A program made the translations under genes and the position numbers. From JAEVLT01 sp964484065 (lineage in GTDB: Bacteria > Bacillota > Bacilli > Bacillales > Cytobacillaceae): a stretch of DNA of 64,000 bases. The notes beneath the pieces are model-generated. The model worked only from the letters and a program-made list of their open reading frames with translations, searched no databases and was not told the origin of the DNA. The stretch spans positions 1 through 64,000 of the forward strand of contig CAZAEW010000015.1 in NCBI GenBank assembly GCA_964484065.1, in the 5' to 3' direction. Below, one piece after another: positions 25,093 through 34,457 of this stretch. Every line of letters begins with the position of its first letter. Within the stretch, counting starts at the first letter, position 1.

Positions 25093-25515
25093 ATGACGAA
25101 AGTTCAAGATATTATGACAAAGCATGTTGAGGTTTGTGCGCCGCATGATCCATTAACAGAAGCAGCAAGAATCATGCGCGATATTAACTGCGGCTCTGTT
25201 CCAGTTGTTGAGGGCAAAAAAGTCGTCGGGATGATAACAGACCGTGATATTGTGATCAACTGTGTTGCAAACGGGAATGACTGCAGCAAGGTTCATTGTC
25301 ATGATTGTATGACCACCGAAGTGATTTCCTGTACTCCGGAAACGGATGCGCACGAATGCGCCCGCTTGATGGCTGACCACCAGATTCGGCGAATTCCCGT
25401 TATCCAAAATGGGCAATTGGCGGGCATTTGTGCCATTGGTGATTTAGCTACCGTTGATATCCATGTTAATGAAGCAGGGGATGCGTTAAGCCAAATTTCC
25501 GAACAAGTTCATTAA
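25093..25515 (+). CDS. CBS-pair domain protein, YhcV-like
   Basis: A 140-residue protein consisting of two CBS motifs that usually bind adenosine nucleotides (VQDIMTKHVEVCAPHDPLTEA and CMTTEVISCTPETDAHECARLM, with VVGMITDRDIV and LAGICAIGDLA). Length and layout match B. subtilis YhcV. Several cysteines (CSKVHCHDCM) between the motifs are unusual. GGGAGG precedes ATG 25093; the open frame begins 12 codons earlier. Confidence 0.92.
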   Translation: MTKVQDIMTKHVEVCAPHDPLTEAARIMRDINCGSVPVVEGKKVVGMITDRDIVINCVANGNDCSKVHCHDCMTTEVISCTPETDAHECARLMADHQIRRIPVIQNGQLAGICAIGDLATVDIHVNEAGDALSQISEQVH

Positions 25516-25524
25516 TAATCAAAA

Positions 25525-25556
25525 GGAATAGACCGGAAATGGTTTATTCCTTTTTG
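25525..25556 (+). terminator. Terminator of the CBS protein gene
   Basis: GGAATA and TATTCC with inner CC/GG pairs are followed by TTTTT. It overlaps the end of the convergent DUF1284 gene. Confidence 0.7.
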
Positions 25557-25984
25557 GCGAGTTCTTTCATTTTCGTTTTCAACTGCACAATTCCTTCTTT
25601 ACAAACTCCCTGGGAGAGCCAGGAACAGCGGGCACATAAATAATCCAAATCAGAAGGCTCAACTTTTTCGGCAGTAAGGGCCAGCAGCTCTGATTTTTTG
25701 TATGACTTTCCGGGCTCCAAGCCAAGATGGCGGATAACTTTCTCATCCATCCCCAGCACATGCTCATTTGAACCGGCTCCGGCTTCGCACTCCGTCTCGC
25801 CCCTGTTTGGACAAGCCAGGCAGGCATCATCAAATGCCGCCACTACTGTAATAGTAAAATCAATACTATCATTCCTGATATTTTTTACAATCCTATCCAT
25901 GTTATGAACGAAATCAGGGCTGTATCCCATTCCTTTAAATCCGTGCACACACAACAGATGATGTCCTCGTAAAATCCTGTTCAT
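25544..25984 (-). CDS. DUF1284 family cysteine-rich protein
   Basis: A 146-residue protein starting with the family signature MNRILRGHHLLCVHGFKGMGYSPDF. Eight cysteines include CLACPNRGETEC and CARCSWLSQGVC, which suggest an iron-sulfur or zinc site. The function is unknown. The start is ATG 25984 (GAGGTGG in front); the frame is open 8 codons further. Confidence 0.88.
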   Translation of the reverse strand: MNRILRGHHLLCVHGFKGMGYSPDFVHNMDRIVKNIRNDSIDFTITVVAAFDDACLACPNRGETECEAGAGSNEHVLGMDEKVIRHLGLEPGKSYKKSELLALTAEKVEPSDLDYLCARCSWLSQGVCKEGIVQLKTKMKELAKKE

Positions 25985-26071
25985 TCCATCCACCTCTAAC
26001 CATTTCAACTACAATTAACAATTCTAAACTTATCCCATAAATCCTCCCATTCAGAAAAAGAACCAGAAAAA

Positions 26072-26091
26072 AACCGCCAACTCAGGCGGTT
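26072..26091 (-). terminator. Terminator of the molybdopterin oxidoreductase gene
   Basis: AACCGCC (26072-26078) and GGCGGTT (26085-26091) form the stem; the minus strand continues with seven T. Confidence 0.85.
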
Positions 26092-26227
26092 GTGAAAAAG
26101 AAAACGTATCCCCACACCCTGACAGAAAGTGACTGAAGGTAAAAGGGCTAACCTACACTTTAAATATATGCCCATCATTGAACATAAATTCCCGGTTTCC
26201 TTTTAAACGGAAGTTTTTCCATAAAAA

Positions 26228-28264
26228 TTAACGATGGCTCCTGTCTGCAATTTTTTCGATATTCACCCTTCCAGAGAAGAATGTGGCTCCGCCGCCCATA
26301 TCGGCGATTCGATCCGGCGTCAGAGAATTGACAAATTGTTTTGTATCCCATAACCCCTGGGTAACGACCACACCGCGAAGAACCGAATATCCGACTGCTG
26401 CTCGAACCTCACATTCACCGCGGCTGTTCCATACCCGCACCCATTCACCATCTTGAATTCCCAGTTCTTCAGCATCCTCTTGATTCATGTGCAAACGGAC
26501 TTCTTTTTCCAAATCTTGATGCTTCTGGTTATTGGAAAAAGTAGAGTTTAAGAAGTGCTGATTAGGCGCCGGAACAAACCTAAACGAAAAGCCGCCGTCC
26601 TCCTTAAGCGGAATATAGGTTGGCAGCGGCGGATAACCGTCTTCCTCCATTTTTCTGGAATACAGCTCAATTTTCCCACTTGGAGTAGGCAATTTCCCCG
26701 AAAACAGCGGCTTCGTTTTGGCTTTCACATATTGCCGCTCACATAAAGTCTCATAATCGATTCCTTCCAAATTTGGCATGTCGAGTGCCCCGGAGATCAT
26801 TTCGGCATCCTTCTCCTGAAGACATGGGTCGGTGAACCCCATCGCCTCCGCCAAGAGGCGGAACACTTCCGTATTCGATTTGGACTCTCCGTATTTTTTA
26901 ATCACCGGCTGCTGAAGCTGTACGTAATGATGCCAGTAGGAGGCATAAACATCTTCATTTTCAAATGACGAGGAAGCCGGCAGAATAAGATCTGCGTATT
27001 TGGCCGTTTCCGTCACAAACATTTCATGGACGACGGTAAACAAATCCTCGCGGGCAAGCCCTTTCCGGACTTTTGTTCCTTCAGGGGCGACAACCGCCGG
27101 ATTGGAGCTGTAAATATACAAAGATTTTACAGGCGGGTCTAAGCTGAGCAATGCATCTCCAAGCTGGTTCATGTTGACCCTTCGTGTGTCTTTATTTTTC
27201 AGAAGATCCGGCCGCTGCAGGTTTCTTTCATTCACCGCCAGATAACCAGAGTTGCCCTTGATCGCGCCGCCGCCCTTTACGAGCCATTGCCCCGTTAAAG
27301 CAGGGAGGCACGATAGGGTCCGGATGCACATGCCGCCGTTATCATGATGCTGCGGCCCGTTGCCGATCCGGATAAAAGAAGGGGAGGTACTGCCGTACAT
27401 GCGCGCCAACTTAAATATATCGTCTACAGGCACACCGGTTATTTTTGAAACCGTCAAAGGATCATATTGTTTCACATGTTCGCGAAGTTCCTCAGCACCA
27501 ACTGTATATGTTTGCAAAAATTCTTCGTCTGCTCTGTTTTCGGCAAAAAGAATATGCATCATCCCAAGGGCAAGCACACTGTCTGTTCCGGGCAAAATAG
27601 GAATAAACCAGTCTGCAAACCGGGCTGTTTGGTTTTTGTGGACATCAATGACGATGATTTTTGCGCCGTTTTTCCGGGCTTTTTGAGCAAGCGCAATTTG
27701 ATGCATGTTCGTACAGACAGCATTAATTCCCCAAAAAATAATTAATTTGGCATGGACGGTATCTTCCGGGTCAGTGCCGAAGCTGCCCCCCATTGTGTAG
27801 CTGTAGCCAATGCCGCCAGCAACGCTGCAGATGGTCCGATCCAGCTGTGTGGCGCCTAAGCGATGAAAGAAACGGCGGTCGATTCCTTCTGCGCTTAAGT
27901 AGCCCATGTTTCCGTAAAAACTGTAGGGAAGAATGCTTTCCGGTCCATCAGTTTGAATCAGATTTTTCCACTTGGAAGTGATCGTTTCAATGGCTTCTTC
28001 CCAGCTGATCCGCGCAAATTTTCCTTCCCCTTTTTTGCCGATCCGTTTCAACGGGTATTGGAGGCGGTTTTCATCATAAATCCGTTCAGTCATATTCCGG
28101 ACTTTATTGCAGATATGGCCTTGCGTTACCGGATGGAGGGGATCTCCTTCTATTTTGACCATTTTTCCGTTGCTTTTGTGGACGAGCAGTCCGCATTGGT
28201 CCGGACAATCAAGCGGACAAACAGAATGAAAAACCCCGTTTTGCTGATTTAAAATGGAAGACAT
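26228..28264 (-). CDS. Molybdopterin oxidoreductase, YoaE/YyaE-like
   Basis: A 678-residue single-subunit member of the DMSO-reductase superfamily, similar in length to B. subtilis YoaE/YyaE. The N-terminal Fe-S motif is CPLDCPDQCGLLV with the fourth cysteine in GHICNK. Cofactor-binding segments follow (GTDPEDTVHAKLIIFWGIN, IIVIDVHKNQTA, PGTDSVLALGMMHIL) and the C-terminal domain starts near LHMNQEDAEELGI with GVVVTQGLWD. The electron partner and substrate are unknown; no partner subunit is adjacent. ATG 28264 is preferred to GTG 28273, which overlaps the ribosome site. Confidence 0.92.
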   Translation of the reverse strand: MSSILNQQNGVFHSVCPLDCPDQCGLLVHKSNGKMVKIEGDPLHPVTQGHICNKVRNMTERIYDENRLQYPLKRIGKKGEGKFARISWEEAIETITSKWKNLIQTDGPESILPYSFYGNMGYLSAEGIDRRFFHRLGATQLDRTICSVAGGIGYSYTMGGSFGTDPEDTVHAKLIIFWGINAVCTNMHQIALAQKARKNGAKIIVIDVHKNQTARFADWFIPILPGTDSVLALGMMHILFAENRADEEFLQTYTVGAEELREHVKQYDPLTVSKITGVPVDDIFKLARMYGSTSPSFIRIGNGPQHHDNGGMCIRTLSCLPALTGQWLVKGGGAIKGNSGYLAVNERNLQRPDLLKNKDTRRVNMNQLGDALLSLDPPVKSLYIYSSNPAVVAPEGTKVRKGLAREDLFTVVHEMFVTETAKYADLILPASSSFENEDVYASYWHHYVQLQQPVIKKYGESKSNTEVFRLLAEAMGFTDPCLQEKDAEMISGALDMPNLEGIDYETLCERQYVKAKTKPLFSGKLPTPSGKIELYSRKMEEDGYPPLPTYIPLKEDGGFSFRFVPAPNQHFLNSTFSNNQKHQDLEKEVRLHMNQEDAEELGIQDGEWVRVWNSRGECEVRAAVGYSVLRGVVVTQGLWDTKQFVNSLTPDRIADMGGGATFFSGRVNIEKIADRSHR

Positions 28265-28362
28265 GTGCGTCACCGCCTTTAGATTTCTATATTAATATAA
28301 TCATAGTCTACTTTTAATGGGTTAAGCAAGTTGCAAATAGGGGAGATTCCAAACTAGGAAAA

Positions 28363-28389
28363 AGGATGGTGTTTACGGGACACCATCCT
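28363..28389 (-). terminator. Terminator of the aldose epimerase gene
   Basis: AGGATGGTGT (28363-28372) and ACACCATCCT (28380-28389) are perfectly complementary, with a T run on the minus strand. Confidence 0.9.
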
Positions 28390-28395
28390 GAACTT

Positions 28396-29382
28396 TTAAA
28401 AGGATTCTGTAAAAATGCGGGATTGTGCGGACCAGGTTTCGCCCGCTTTTAATTCAATCAGCCCCGTTTCCCCGGCAGGGAAGGGCGCGTTTGGCGCATT
28501 AACCATGTTTGTCTGCGGTTCCGGGCAAAAGAACCCGCTGTCCGCATCTTTATTGTAGAGCATCCAAAAAGGAAACTTCGAACCAGTCTCATAGACAAGC
28601 TTGACTTTTTCATGGCGGTCGGTCAACACCATACGGTTTTGTCCCTCTTTTTTAGCCATGTAATGGTTGTCAAGCGGCGCAAAATAGGGTGAAATTCCGT
28701 CTCCGGCTATTTTTTGTTCATTCGGATTCAAAGACAGCCGTTTGCCTGATGGCAAAGAACGCTCATTCAGTTCAATCCGTTCAGAGATCGATAATTGCAA
28801 AGTAACATCGTCTTTCCCGCTTGTTTTGGAAAATGGTGCGTTAAACGTTGTATGAAAACCGAGCATAAGCGGCATGGAATCTGTACCGGTATTTTGAAAG
28901 CCTATGTATTGTTCCAAGCCTTTGGCAGATAAAGTGTACCGCAGGTTTACTTTGAAATGGTGCGGGAAATATGGATAGATTTCTGATTGCTCATCAATGG
29001 CAAGCGAGAGCTCGATGGAACTTTCCGCATCTGAAGATTTCAGGTCGGTTACTTCCCAAGGATGGGTCTTGAAAAAACCATGGAGATGGTTATTTCTAGA
29101 AGGCTCATTAATGGGAAACTGATACTTTCGATTGAAAAAGGTAAACGTACCATCTTCAAACCGATTTGGAGGGAAGAGGACAGGTATCCCAAATAAAACA
29201 GGATGTTCGTTAAATTCATTCATATCCTCAGGAGATGGTTCACGGAGGAAATGATAATTTTTTTCCACATCTCGAAATGCGATCAGATTCCCGCCACATT
29301 CAGGAAGAATCACCGCCTGAAAGGGGCTGCAAGTCAATTCGTAAGCATGAAGTCCGTTAAATGAAATCTTGTTGATCGTCAT
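28396..29382 (-). CDS. Aldose 1-epimerase family protein
   Basis: A 328-residue beta-sandwich protein of the galactose mutarotase superfamily. Typical features are AVILPECGGNLIAFRD, GIPVLFPPNRFEDGTF, the catalytic His in NNHLHGFFKTHPWEV, a second His in LGFHTTFNAPF, and PFWMLYNKDADSGFFCPEPQTNMVNAPN near the end with the catalytic Glu. It could interconvert sugar anomers and support the galactose pathway at 34-44 kb, but it is not in that operon. GGAGAG precedes ATG 29382. Confidence 0.9.
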   Translation of the reverse strand: MTINKISFNGLHAYELTCSPFQAVILPECGGNLIAFRDVEKNYHFLREPSPEDMNEFNEHPVLFGIPVLFPPNRFEDGTFTFFNRKYQFPINEPSRNNHLHGFFKTHPWEVTDLKSSDAESSIELSLAIDEQSEIYPYFPHHFKVNLRYTLSAKGLEQYIGFQNTGTDSMPLMLGFHTTFNAPFSKTSGKDDVTLQLSISERIELNERSLPSGKRLSLNPNEQKIAGDGISPYFAPLDNHYMAKKEGQNRMVLTDRHEKVKLVYETGSKFPFWMLYNKDADSGFFCPEPQTNMVNAPNAPFPAGETGLIELKAGETWSAQSRIFTESF

Positions 29383-29411
29383 GGTTCGTCTCTCCTTCGA
29401 AAAAAAGTATG

Positions 29412-30173
29412 TTAAAGGTTCATTTGCTGCTGATACTTTTCAATTATTTTCATTGCTTGCTTCATTGAATCGTTTGCTACTCTGTTTTTATCGGTACTTT
29501 TTAAAATCATTTTTAATTTGTCGCATAAAACAATTTGGTTCGGGCGGGAATCCATTTGCTGCAGGGCATCCGAAAGAGCGATTAACGGCCGCTTATTCTC
29601 TGCGGCAACCGCATTATCTCTTATAATATACCACTTATTGTTTTTATTCTCCGCCTTCAATTCAACCTTAACCGGGCTTGATTCTTCTTTTAAATAATTT
29701 CTGCTTAATGAATGGGCTTTCTGAAAAAATTTTTGATCTGCCGCATCCTCTTTGAAAAATATTTTTATCAGCGGCCTGGCATGCTTTGTTTTATTGCAAT
29801 AATGTAACGGATAATTGGAGATTTTTGAGATTAATTCTATGTACAAGTTTCTTAAATGCCGGAAGTACGGATTTGACGCTTGATTCGTAAAAAAATGACG
29901 GTGCGTAAACTCTGCTGTTTCGTTATACAAAAAAGAATAGAGAAGTGGCTGGCAATCAGTGTAAATATTAATTAGCTCTTTTTTCGATAAATCATGCTTC
30001 TGGATCAATTCAAAAGTTTTTTCAAGAGAGAAGCCTTCAGCTATTTGAGAGGTAGGATTAATATGTTCTGCATTAAAATGATATTTTTGGATAAAACCAA
30101 ATTCATTGACCTTTACGATCCCAGCTCCTATCAAATTATCCTTTGTCGAACCATCAATATAATAAGAGATCAT
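29412..30173 (-). CDS. RNase H-like fold protein, unknown role
   Basis: A 253-residue protein. The first 120 residues look like an RNase H-like fold (YYIDGSTKDNLIGAGIV as strand with the first Asp, AEGFSLEKTFELIQ, and INIYTDCQPLLYSFL with a further Asp). The C-terminal part is basic and helical. Catalytic completeness cannot be judged by eye. ATG 30173 follows GCAGGTG. It may be in the same transcription unit as the epimerase gene, 29 bp downstream. Confidence 0.6.
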   Translation of the reverse strand: MISYYIDGSTKDNLIGAGIVKVNEFGFIQKYHFNAEHINPTSQIAEGFSLEKTFELIQKHDLSKKELINIYTDCQPLLYSFLYNETAEFTHRHFFTNQASNPYFRHLRNLYIELISKISNYPLHYCNKTKHARPLIKIFFKEDAADQKFFQKAHSLSRNYLKEESSPVKVELKAENKNNKWYIIRDNAVAAENKRPLIALSDALQQMDSRPNQIVLCDKLKMILKSTDKNRVANDSMKQAMKIIEKYQQQMNL

Positions 30174-30316
30174 TATCTGCACCTGCTTTTTTAAAAAAAG
30201 AATCGAGTCCTGTTATCTTCCATTATAATAGATTCACTCCCATTCTTGGAAAAAATTATTATTCTGCTATTTGAAATCCAACAAATTACATGGCTTCGCT
30301 CGTTTATACGTTTTTG

Positions 30317-30354
30317 AAAAAAATTCCCGAAAAAAGAGCTCCGGGAATTTTTTT
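30317..30354 (-). terminator. Terminator of the glycine-rich protein gene
   Basis: AAAATTCCCG and CGGGAATTTT flank a 12-nt loop, with A and T runs on the two sides. Confidence 0.9.
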
Positions 30355-30374
30355 CTGATTTTCATTCAATTTTA

Positions 30375-30695
30375 TTAACAACAATAATTTATCGGGGCAC
30401 ATCCACAGCCGCATCCGCCAAGCCCGAATCCCCCAACACCAACACCTGGTCCCATTCCGACAGCACCCATGCCAAATCCTGCCGGGACTCCAACTGCACC
30501 TAAGCCGGGACCGGCAAATCCGCCTGGTACAGCTCCAACTCCAACGCCTGGATAACCAACGGGAATACCTCCGACGCCAACAGCAGGGTACCCGGGAATT
30601 CCTCCATAACCCATGCCAGGATATCCGGGATAGCCTCCCATCCCCATCGCTCCTGGTCCCATACCATATCCGCCATAAAATTGTCTGTCTAACAT
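30375..30695 (-). CDS. Glycine-rich protein with cysteine-rich end
   Basis: A 106-residue protein made of GYPG, GVGG and GMG-type repeats, ending CGCGCAPINYCC. The composition is like Gly-rich spore coat or exosporium proteins of Bacillus, and the Cys-rich end could cross-link. No signal peptide or helix is predicted. GGAGGAG precedes ATG 30695. Opposite-strand and other-frame open stretches here are artefacts of the repeats. Spore location is inferred from composition only. Confidence 0.75.
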   Translation of the reverse strand: MLDRQFYGGYGMGPGAMGMGGYPGYPGMGYGGIPGYPAVGVGGIPVGYPGVGVGAVPGGFAGPGLGAVGVPAGFGMGAVGMGPGVGVGGFGLGGCGCGCAPINYCC

Positions 30696-30975
30696 TTTCT
30701 CTCCTCCTCACTTAATTACAAAAACAGTGTATGTGTCCAGCAGGGAGTAGGAATAGATGTATGCCTATTTCGGGCGATTATATTTGTATGGCAGGCTTGG
30801 AAAAAGAAATACGTTTGCTGGGAATGAATCGAGTTTTTCTCTTGAAAAAACTGGGGGAAAGGGAACGAATAGAGCGATCTGAAGCCCGTGCTGCGCCAAT
30901 GAAAAAGCTAAGGAGGGGAATCAGGAATCGGGCCCAAAAAAGGATGCCTCATCTTTGAGGCATCCTTCAAACAAT

Positions 30976-32202
30976 TTATTCACACAGCTCAAGCGCTGTC
31001 CGGTACAGAAGATTCGTTCCCAAGGCAATATCTTCAATCGAAGCGTATTCATCCGGGTGGTGGCTGATCCCATTTTTACAGCGGACAAAAATCATCCCAA
31101 ATGGCGCCACTTTTGACATCGATAATGCATCGTGAAAAGCGCCGCTCGGCAGCTCATATGGTTCAAGCCCAAGCTCCAAAAAATTCTTTTTCAGCAACTG
31201 GCGAATTGAATCAGAACACTGTGCCGAAACATTATCCATTTTTGTATCGATTTTTATCGAAAGACCATATGCTTTCGCCGTCTCCCTGGCTAACTCATAA
31301 AGATAGGATTCATATTTATTCCGTCTCTCTATATCACAATCTCTTAAATCTACCGTAAACCTTACTTTTTCCGGAATGGCATTAATCGAATTAGGGGCGA
31401 CGGCAAGACTGCCAATCGTTCCAACTATCTTATGGTCCGGATGGCTTTTTAATTTTTCATGAAATAAATGGATGATTCTTGAAGCACCGACAAGGGCATC
31501 CTGTCTTTTTGACATTGGCACCGTGCCAGCATGTCCAGATAACCCAGTCACTTCTGTTTCCAGCCATAACGGTCCGGAGATACCGCTTACAATTCCAACC
31601 GGCAAATTATTGTTGTCGAGCTGCGGTCCCTGCTCGATATGCATTTCAAGAAAAGCAAAAATATTGCCTTCGGTATACTGCTTCTCCATGATATTTTTTT
31701 GATGTAAGAGTAGGGAAAGCGCCTGCTGCCTTGTGATTCCGTTTTCATCTGTTTTGAAAAAAGACTCAGGTTCAATCTCGCCGATCAGACCGCGTGAACC
31801 GAAAAGGCCTTCATTAAAACGGCATCCTTCTTCATCTGCAAAAGAAACTACTTCAACCCCGCGGCTGCATTCGATTCCTTTTTCAAAAAAGGATTGCACG
31901 ACTTCAATCGCACCAATGACTCCAATGGTTCCATCAAATCTTCCGCCGTTGGGCTGTGTATCCAAATGCGAACCGATGACGAGCGGACTTAAGCCAGGAT
32001 TGGTCCCTTTCTTGATACCGATCAAGTTCCCGTACTTATCAAACGAAGTATCCATTCCAGCTTCTTTCATCCATTGCTCGACTAACCCCAATGCCTTTTC
32101 GTCTTCGATGGAATGAGCGAGCCGCCTTACACCGCCATCTGAAAATCTTCCAATCTCAGAAAGAGCTTCAAGCCTGGTTTTCATTCGATTTTGATTAATC
32201 AT
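30976..32202 (-). CDS. Zn-dependent amidohydrolase (AllC/HyuC type, M20 family)
   Basis: A 408-residue M20-family enzyme of the N-carbamoyl-amino acid hydrolase/allantoate amidohydrolase group, which cleaves carbamoyl or ureido bonds. Metal and active-site motifs are GSHLDTQPNGGRFDG, SFADEEGCRFNEGLFGSRGL, the dimer-interface TGLSGHAGTVPM, LPSGAFHDA and GISHHPDEYAS. ATG 32202 gives the standard start; the frame upstream to 32391 runs through the MFS terminator and is not family-like. The MFS transporter upstream may supply its substrate. Confidence 0.92.
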   Translation of the reverse strand: MINQNRMKTRLEALSEIGRFSDGGVRRLAHSIEDEKALGLVEQWMKEAGMDTSFDKYGNLIGIKKGTNPGLSPLVIGSHLDTQPNGGRFDGTIGVIGAIEVVQSFFEKGIECSRGVEVVSFADEEGCRFNEGLFGSRGLIGEIEPESFFKTDENGITRQQALSLLLHQKNIMEKQYTEGNIFAFLEMHIEQGPQLDNNNLPVGIVSGISGPLWLETEVTGLSGHAGTVPMSKRQDALVGASRIIHLFHEKLKSHPDHKIVGTIGSLAVAPNSINAIPEKVRFTVDLRDCDIERRNKYESYLYELARETAKAYGLSIKIDTKMDNVSAQCSDSIRQLLKKNFLELGLEPYELPSGAFHDALSMSKVAPFGMIFVRCKNGISHHPDEYASIEDIALGTNLLYRTALELCE

Positions 32203-32349
32203 TTCTTTACCCGCTTTCAAGAAACAGTTTTTAATTTTTGGTGTCAGATTGTCATGATGGAAAGAGCCTCTCAATAACAAAATTCCTTCTTTTCTAGGAA
32301 AATCCTGCTGAACTTTGTGTACATTCCGGGAGATTTTTGCAAACATAAA

Positions 32350-32387
32350 AACAAATAAAAGCCCCGCAAAAGGGACTCCTATTTGTT
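32350..32387 (-). terminator. Terminator between the MFS and amidohydrolase genes
   Basis: AACAAATA (32350-32357) pairs with TATTTGTT (32380-32387), with an inner GC stem. It starts just after the MFS stop codon, so the amidohydrolase either depends on read-through or has its own promoter. Confidence 0.75.
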
Positions 32388-32399
32388 TCATAAAATGGT

Positions 32400-33728
32400 T
32401 CAGTTAGCAATCCGTTCTGGAACAGCTTGTACTTGAGCTTTCTTAACTCCTGGTTTAACAAATATCATTGCGGTCATTCCGATGACAGCGGCAATGGATG
32501 CGGCAACGAACATGGCAGAATAGCCATGATAGGCAACAACCAAGTATCCGGTCAATGTCGGAGCGACAACGGTTGCAATATTTGTGATAAAGTGAGTGAT
32601 TCCGCCATAAGTTCCGGCACGGCGAGGCTCGGTATCCATAACAACTGTCCAATAAACAGAGTTTGGCAGAAAGTTAAAGGCGTTGCCAATTGCCATGAAA
32701 GTGAGTACGCCTGCAACGGAATGCTGAGTCGGAATCATCAGAAAGCAGGCAGCTGTTAGTAATAAAGAAACAACAGCAAGGCCGGAACGGGCAATTCGCA
32801 GGCTCCCCGTTTTGGCACGCAGGGTATCCGAAATTTTACCGCCTAGCAACACCGTAAAGACAGCACCGACCCATGGGATCATTCCTAAATACCAAAGTGA
32901 TGATAATTGGAAGTGGAATTGATCCTGCAGGTATTTAGGTGTCCAAGTTAACAATAAGAAGTTCACATATTGGAAAGCAAAATATCCGATTGCATTGAAA
33001 ACCATGGTAGGATTTTTGAAAAATTCATACCATTTAACGTTTTGATCCTCTTCGGTAACGATTGTTTCATTTTCTAATAAACCTTCAGTCGAACGAATTC
33101 TGTCCAGTTCATCTTTTGATACCATCGGATGCTCTTCAGGCATATCTTTAAACATTCTGGACCAAATCATCACCCAGATAATACCTAAGGCACCTAGAAT
33201 GATGAACACGGTTTTCCAGCTCGTAAACGATAATAAAGCAACAGCAATAGGGGCTGTCAGCAATTGGCCCAATGGAGTTCCAAGTAAGCCTAGTGATGCT
33301 GCGATGCCGCGCTCTTTTGGCGCTGCCCAGTTTGCGTTCGTTTTGTTAATGGTTGAAAACATCGGGCCTTCTGCAAAGCCAAACAGAATCCGGACAAGTG
33401 CAAAACCAGCTAGTGCAGAGCCGCCAAATAATGCCACCCCAATATTTCCAGCAATGGCGGTTGTCATAACAAAGATGGACCAGCCGATCCCAATCGTGAT
33501 CCACACAAATCTTGGACCTTTTTTATCGGACATGATTCCCCCCAATAATGAACCAAATATGTATCCGTATCCAAAGTATCCAAGTACTGCCCCCCAAGAA
33601 ATCGGATTAAAGCCAAATTCTTTGATAATAGCGCCTTGTCCATATGAAATGGCACCACGGTCAATATAATTGATGATCGTGATAATAACCATCATCATCA
33701 TGATTTTGTAACGATAGTTCTGCCGCAT
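32400..33728 (-). CDS. MFS transporter, anion:cation symporter (ACS) type
   Basis: A 442-residue, 12-helix transporter. The sequence is that of the ACS family (glucarate/galactonate-type): INYIDRGAISYGQGAIIKEFG at helix 1, GSLLGGIMSDKKGPRFV (motif A), RILFGFAEGPMFSTINKTNANW, and a long central loop. Such proteins import hexuronates, aldarates or similar acids; the neighbour suggests a ureido or amide compound is also possible. Two perfect cre sites in an exact 27-bp direct repeat lie upstream, so carbon catabolite repression is expected. Confidence 0.9.
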   Translation of the reverse strand: MRQNYRYKIMMMMVIITIINYIDRGAISYGQGAIIKEFGFNPISWGAVLGYFGYGYIFGSLLGGIMSDKKGPRFVWITIGIGWSIFVMTTAIAGNIGVALFGGSALAGFALVRILFGFAEGPMFSTINKTNANWAAPKERGIAASLGLLGTPLGQLLTAPIAVALLSFTSWKTVFIILGALGIIWVMIWSRMFKDMPEEHPMVSKDELDRIRSTEGLLENETIVTEEDQNVKWYEFFKNPTMVFNAIGYFAFQYVNFLLLTWTPKYLQDQFHFQLSSLWYLGMIPWVGAVFTVLLGGKISDTLRAKTGSLRIARSGLAVVSLLLTAACFLMIPTQHSVAGVLTFMAIGNAFNFLPNSVYWTVVMDTEPRRAGTYGGITHFITNIATVVAPTLTGYLVVAYHGYSAMFVAASIAAVIGMTAMIFVKPGVKKAQVQAVPERIAN

Positions 33729-33843
33729 ATTGAATATCCCCCTATGAATAAATGAAAATCCCCAATTTTCCCCCTCTTGCGCTAAGCCGAATTGTATTTT
33801 CCCCCCAGAAAACTACAATTCCGGCTTTTGAAGTGTGAATATT

Positions 33844-33870
33844 CAAGATTGTGAAATCGCTTACAAAGTT
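33844..33870. promoter_or_regulatory. 27-bp repeat copy 1 with perfect cre site
   Basis: TGAAATCGCTTACA (33852-33865) matches the CcpA consensus TGWAANCGNTNWCA completely. The surrounding 27 bp are repeated exactly at 33939-33965. Confidence 0.85.
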
Positions 33871-33938
33871 GTGGATACCAAATATTCTTTCATGGAGTTC
33901 TTCAAGAGGTGATTTGCTGCCTGTCTAAGTTTTCCGGT

Positions 33939-33965
33939 CAAGATTGTGAAATCGCTTACAAAGTT
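33939..33965. promoter_or_regulatory. 27-bp repeat copy 2 with perfect cre site
   Basis: Second cre, TGAAATCGCTTACA at 33947-33960, 95 bp (about nine helical turns) from the first, upstream of the MFS gene. Confidence 0.85.
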
Positions 33966-33969
33966 TTTG

Positions 33970-34316
33970 TTCCTAATAGACCTTAAGAAAATAAAATTGC
34001 TTTTTTAGAAAAATAAAAATCAAGTTCATTATTCCGACATATTTTCCCTCCTTCATACAAAACATACAACTTTCTAAATTGTTTGTAAATGAAAAATATA
34101 TTAAAATATTATTCTAAAAATTTAAATATGTTGGAACATAATTCAAAAGAGGATTTTTGTTCAATTTCGGATAATTTTTTACACGCACGAGAGTGTGGGA
34201 AAGCGCCAGGTTTGAGGGACCCATTGTGGGAGGGAAAGGGAAGGCACACTGCAGTTGTTTGCGAAAAATAGAAAGGAAACTAAAAAAACGAATTTATATT
34301 TATGGTAAAGACTATT
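33970..34316. other. AT-rich intergenic region, no gene supported
   Basis: An open frame at 34089-34271 has no ribosome site and no recognisable sequence. A possible long-loop hairpin (AAACGAATTT/AAATTCGTTT) spans 34283-34349 and may terminate the small gene at 34317-34457. Confidence 0.4.
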
Positions 34317-34457
34317 TTAAAGGTCAGCTTTTCCAAAAATTCGTTTTCTCGGTCTGTTCCCAAATTTAATATAGGTAGATCCTTCATAGCTTCTGAAAAT
34401 TTTTATTCCAAATAATTTAAGGGGAGTAGCAATTTCTTTCATATGGATTAACGGCAT
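34317..34457 (-). CDS. Small 46-residue basic protein, unknown
   Basis: A short frame with an excellent GGAGGA 7 nt before ATG 34457, ending at TAA 34317-34319. The protein begins MPLIHMKEIATPLKLFGIKI and ends in a basic stretch (NRPRKRIFGKADL). No family is recognised. It may be a real small gene or the intact 5-prime end of a lost one. Confidence 0.5.
   Translation of the reverse strand: MPLIHMKEIATPLKLFGIKIFRSYEGSTYIKFGNRPRKRIFGKADL

Noticed and set aside
30304..30711. 135-residue arginine/tryptophan-rich frame over the glycine-rich gene
   Set aside because: It is the alternate-frame shadow of the Gly-rich repeats; only the other frame has a good ribosome site and sensible ends.
30731..30958. 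75-residue plus-strand open frame
   Set aside because: No recognisable sequence, no convincing ribosome site, and it ends within the convergent gene's terminator region.
34089..34271. 60-residue plus-strand open frame upstream of galE
   Set aside because: Start lacks a ribosome site and the peptide is low in complexity at one end; no homology recalled.
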